From: Pseudisothecium myosuroides
Taxonomy: Eukaryota; Streptophyta; Bryopsida; Hypnales; Lembophyllaceae
Length of the DNA: 64,000 bases
Reading direction: 5' to 3'
Assembly (NCBI GenBank): GCA_951799445.1
Contig: OX637293.1
Span: 18,042,001-18,106,000, forward strand
Part shown: one piece after another, positions 63,616 to 64,000 of the stretch
Position numbering within the stretch: position 1 is the first letter of the stretch
How the letters are laid out: every line of letters starts with the position of its first letter
Program-made: the position numbers and the translations under genes
Notes under the pieces: model-generated
What the model was told of the DNA's origin: nothing
The model's database searches: none
What the model saw: only the letters and a program-made list of their open reading frames with translations

Positions 63616-64000
63616 TTAACCCCTAAAGGACCGGCATGCGTTTTTTGGTTGTATAGAAATTTTGGGCAAGTACGTGTGACTAGAGATTTCCATATTTTAA
63701 GTTGAAATTTTTATAGAAGATGGGCGCAAAGAATATCTTTCATATGCACTAAATTTCAGCACATTTGGAAATAGGAGTCAAAAGTTATGGCCAAATATGT
63801 TATTTTTTTTCGTAACTAGGCAGTCCGGGCAGCAAAAAAAATTTGGCAAAATTTTGATTTTTGATTTTGATTTTGATTTTCTCGTAGATTATATTTTTGT
63901 CTATCTAGAAAGCTTTGATTCATTTCATTTGGATTTGTTATGAGAAAGTTATGAAAAATCTTGTTTTTCGGGCAGTTAGAGCATCTTCTTGAAAAAAATA
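63616..64000. mobile_element. TTAA-flanked element cut by the window end
   Basis: Starts TTAACCCCTAAAGGACCGG. About 63890-64000 is the reverse complement of 42938-43045, so this copy lies inverted relative to 42389-43318. Confidence 0.7.

Noticed and set aside
1..64000. CRISPR arrays, operons, rRNA or organelle gene clusters
   Set aside because: No regularly spaced short direct repeats with unique spacers, no polycistronic layout, and no rRNA or organellar genes were seen.

Overview
The window reads as nuclear DNA of a green-plant-lineage eukaryote. It is AT-rich, with sparse genes split by GT-AG introns, GC-richer exons in an AT-rich background, and very many short inverted-repeat transposable elements. 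The plant assignment rests on a complete apoplastic ascorbate oxidase, an Emigrant-like pogo MITE and CACTA MITEs. A cathepsin X/Z-type protease, not one of the usual angiosperm papain subfamilies, suggests a non-flowering plant or streptophyte alga. The species cannot be named from the sequence.

Layout. 0-6 kb: the first exon(s) of an unrecognised minus-strand gene, then repeats. 6.4-11.7 kb: a four-unit GC-rich tandem repeat leading into a cathepsin X/Z-like gene of at least eight exons (+). 12-16.9 kb: repeats, including the pogo-like MITE. 16.9-32.6 kb: two tandem copies of a segment, each carrying a small unrecognised gene for a short membrane protein (about 16.95-18.59 and 28.87-30.38 kb). 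The first copy has been expanded by insertions: a stretch with a small Cys-motif ORF, a foldback element, a LINE remnant with a second element nested in it, and a CACTA MITE. 32.6-54.6 kb: essentially gene-free, with large foldbacks (44.2-45.3, 50.1-50.8 kb), TTAA-flanked elements, CACTA and other MITEs, and a GC-rich island at 46-47.3 kb with a doubtful 287-codon ORF. 55.2-61.7 kb: ascorbate oxidase, six exons, with MITEs in two introns. 61.7-64 kb: more MITEs and a TTAA element cut by the window end.

The two recognised genes both encode secretory-route enzymes (a papain-fold carboxypeptidase-type protease and an apoplastic multicopper oxidase), but nothing links them functionally. The main novelty is in the mobile DNA. 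One abundant family has TTAA target sites and CCCCTAAAGG ends, as in piggyBac. Several insertions can be checked against uninterrupted paralogous sites inside the same window.
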